Positions 11,400 to 12,395 of a DNA stretch of 12,395 bases are shown piece after piece. Positions within the stretch are counted from its first letter, which is position 1. Each line of letters begins with the position of its first letter. The translations under genes and the position numbers were made by a program. A model generated the notes under the pieces. It was given only the letters and a program-made list of their open reading frames with translations. It made no database searches and was not told the DNA's origin. This stretch comes from Rubritepida sp. (lineage in GTDB: Bacteria; Pseudomonadota; Alphaproteobacteria; Acetobacterales; Acetobacteraceae), in NCBI GenBank assembly GCA_014376425.1, contig JACMRO010000271.1:1-12395 (forward strand), given 5' to 3'.

Positions 11400-12395
11400 G
11401 CGACCAGGCCCTGCGGATCGCCGCTGCCATCCGCGCGCATGCTCTGCCGCCGTCGCTATCCGCCCTGGTGGATCGGTTCGAGGATGGACCGCAGATCGAA
11501 TTCCACGGCACCACGCCGCATAATCTGGTGCTGGGGCAGGGCGCGCGGATCATCTGTTCGCTCATCGCCTTCCACAACAGCGGTGGCGGCATCCTGGTGT
11601 TGGGCGCGGGGCCGGGCGACGGGGCGCCGCAGGAGCGGCTGAACCTTCCGCTGGTCGAATGGGTGCTGACGAACTGGGCCGACCACGCCATCCCGCTGAC
11701 CTCGGTCACCGCGCCGCATCCGCTGGCGCCCGGGCTCGAGGTCGAGATGGTGCTGGTGCCGCCCCGGCAGGGCGCCGGGCTGTTGCGGCTGCGGCAGGGG
11801 TTCGACCGTTTCGACGCCGGCAGCGTGCTGGTGCGGCAGGGCTGCAAGGTGGTCGCCGCCGGCGGGGAACATTTCGACCTGCTGTGCGGCGCGGGGGCGC
11901 CTCCCACCCTCCCTGCCGCCCCGATCCGGTCGGCGCTGCCCGCCCCGCCATCCAGGCCCTTCGTGGGCCGCGAGCGCGAGCTGATCGGGCTGCTGCAATG
12001 GTTTACCCAGGGCGAGGCGCGCAGGCTGTCCCTGCATGGCCCGGCCGGGGTGGGGCGGACGGCGCTGGCGCTGGAATTCGCCCGCCGCCTGACGCAGGCC
12101 GGGGCGGGTATGCGCCTGCCCGGCGGGGCCCGGCTGGACCATGTGCTGTTCGTGGGCGGCACGCCACAGCCCGGCGGCGATCCGGCCATGAACCGCTTCG
12201 GGCAGATCCTTTCCCTGGCCGGCGCGGAGCAGGCCAGCGAGCCTGACCATGCGCTGACCGAATGGCTGGACCGGTCGAGCGGCCTCATCATCATCGATGA
12301 GCCCGAGGCCATTTCGGATGAGCGGCTGCTGATCCGCCTGCTGGGCGCCAGGCGGCACAACAAAGTCCTGTACACCACGCCCGCCGGCGGAAGCG
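11396..12395 (+). CDS. STAND-type NTPase with N-terminal Schlafen AlbA_2-like domain, 5' part
   Basis: The frame is open from TTG 11396-11398 to the window end (333 codons seen, no stop), so the C-terminal part is missing. Residues about 30-155 resemble a Schlafen AlbA_2 domain: PQIEFHGTTPHNLV, IICSLIAFHNSGGGILVLGAGPGDG (52-76), then EVEMVLVPP and RFDAGSVLVRQGCKVVAA. After a Pro/Ala linker comes an NTPase of the NB-ARC/STAND kind: PFVGRERELIGLLQWF (188-203), P-loop GPAGVGRT (215-222), Walker B GLIIIDEPEAI (296-306) and NKVLYTTPA (322-330) as sensor-like strand. The Walker A lysine is Arg221. The TTG overlaps the preceding stop as TTGA, implying coupling. Such proteins often sense invaders through C-terminal repeats; that end is not visible. 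Domain calls are by eye. Confidence 0.78.
   Translation, partial: MSDQALRIAAAIRAHALPPSLSALVDRFEDGPQIEFHGTTPHNLVLGQGARIICSLIAFHNSGGGILVLGAGPGDGAPQERLNLPLVEWVLTNWADHAIPLTSVTAPHPLAPGLEVEMVLVPPRQGAGLLRLRQGFDRFDAGSVLVRQGCKVVAAGGEHFDLLCGAGAPPTLPAAPIRSALPAPPSRPFVGRERELIGLLQWFTQGEARRLSLHGPAGVGRTALALEFARRLTQAGAGMRLPGGARLDHVLFVGGTPQPGGDPAMNRFGQILSLAGAEQASEPDHALTEWLDRSSGLIIIDEPEAISDERLLIRLLGARRHNKVLYTTPAGGS

Noticed and set aside
11224..12378. Minus-strand open frames opposite the STAND gene
   Set aside because: They are Ser/Pro/Arg-rich without motifs, whereas the plus frame has AlbA_2-like and P-loop NTPase motifs and is coupled to its neighbour.

Overview
This window is GC-rich bacterial chromosome. 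The gene order ffh-rpsP-rimM-trmD-rplS-leuC on the minus strand, the style of the Ffh and AztA-like proteins, and the heavy G/C bias at third codon positions point to an alphaproteobacterium. I cannot place the order with confidence. No rRNA, tRNA, CRISPR array or insertion sequence is visible.

Positions 1-3849 (minus strand) are core housekeeping. ffh (signal recognition particle GTPase, TTG start) is followed by rpsP, rimM, trmD and rplS, the classic S16/RimM/TrmD/L19 operon with short overlaps. A strong UUCG-loop hairpin after rplS looks like an intrinsic terminator, and the 5' end of leuC follows. The one loose joint is the 216-base gap between rpsP and rimM, which holds a GC palindrome and a set of nested inverted repeats.

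Positions 3980-6644 (minus strand) form a tightly overlapped three-gene operon: a DUF445 membrane protein, a PglD/NeuD-type sugar O-acyltransferase (TTG start) and an alpha/beta hydrolase.

Positions 6835-7741 (plus strand) hold a probable Zur operator, a 35-residue single-helix membrane protein that may be translated from a leaderless mRNA, and an AztA/ZnuC-type zinc ABC ATPase that overlaps it by ATGA. No permease gene follows. Three bases after the ATPase stop, on the other strand, lies the last 15 or so codons of a short-chain dehydrogenase whose remainder is gone, so this is a rearrangement scar.

Positions 7827-9000 (minus strand) hold a compact three-gene operon for a cobalt-type nitrile hydratase / thiocyanate hydrolase whose beta chain is split into two small subunits, in the scnB-scnA-scnC order. 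The alpha-type chain carries the VCTLCSC metal claw followed by Tyr-Pro-Arg. A perfect 27-bp tandem duplication lies just upstream.

Positions 9189-12395 (plus strand) hold a coupled run of three genes: an FkbM-type methyltransferase, a DUF4214/DUF1796 (papain-like peptidase) protein sharing the same N-terminal 60-residue module, and the start of a STAND-type NTPase with an N-terminal Schlafen AlbA_2-like domain and an Arg in place of the Walker A lysine. This last gene runs off the window. It is the best candidate here for an undescribed, possibly defence-related, system.
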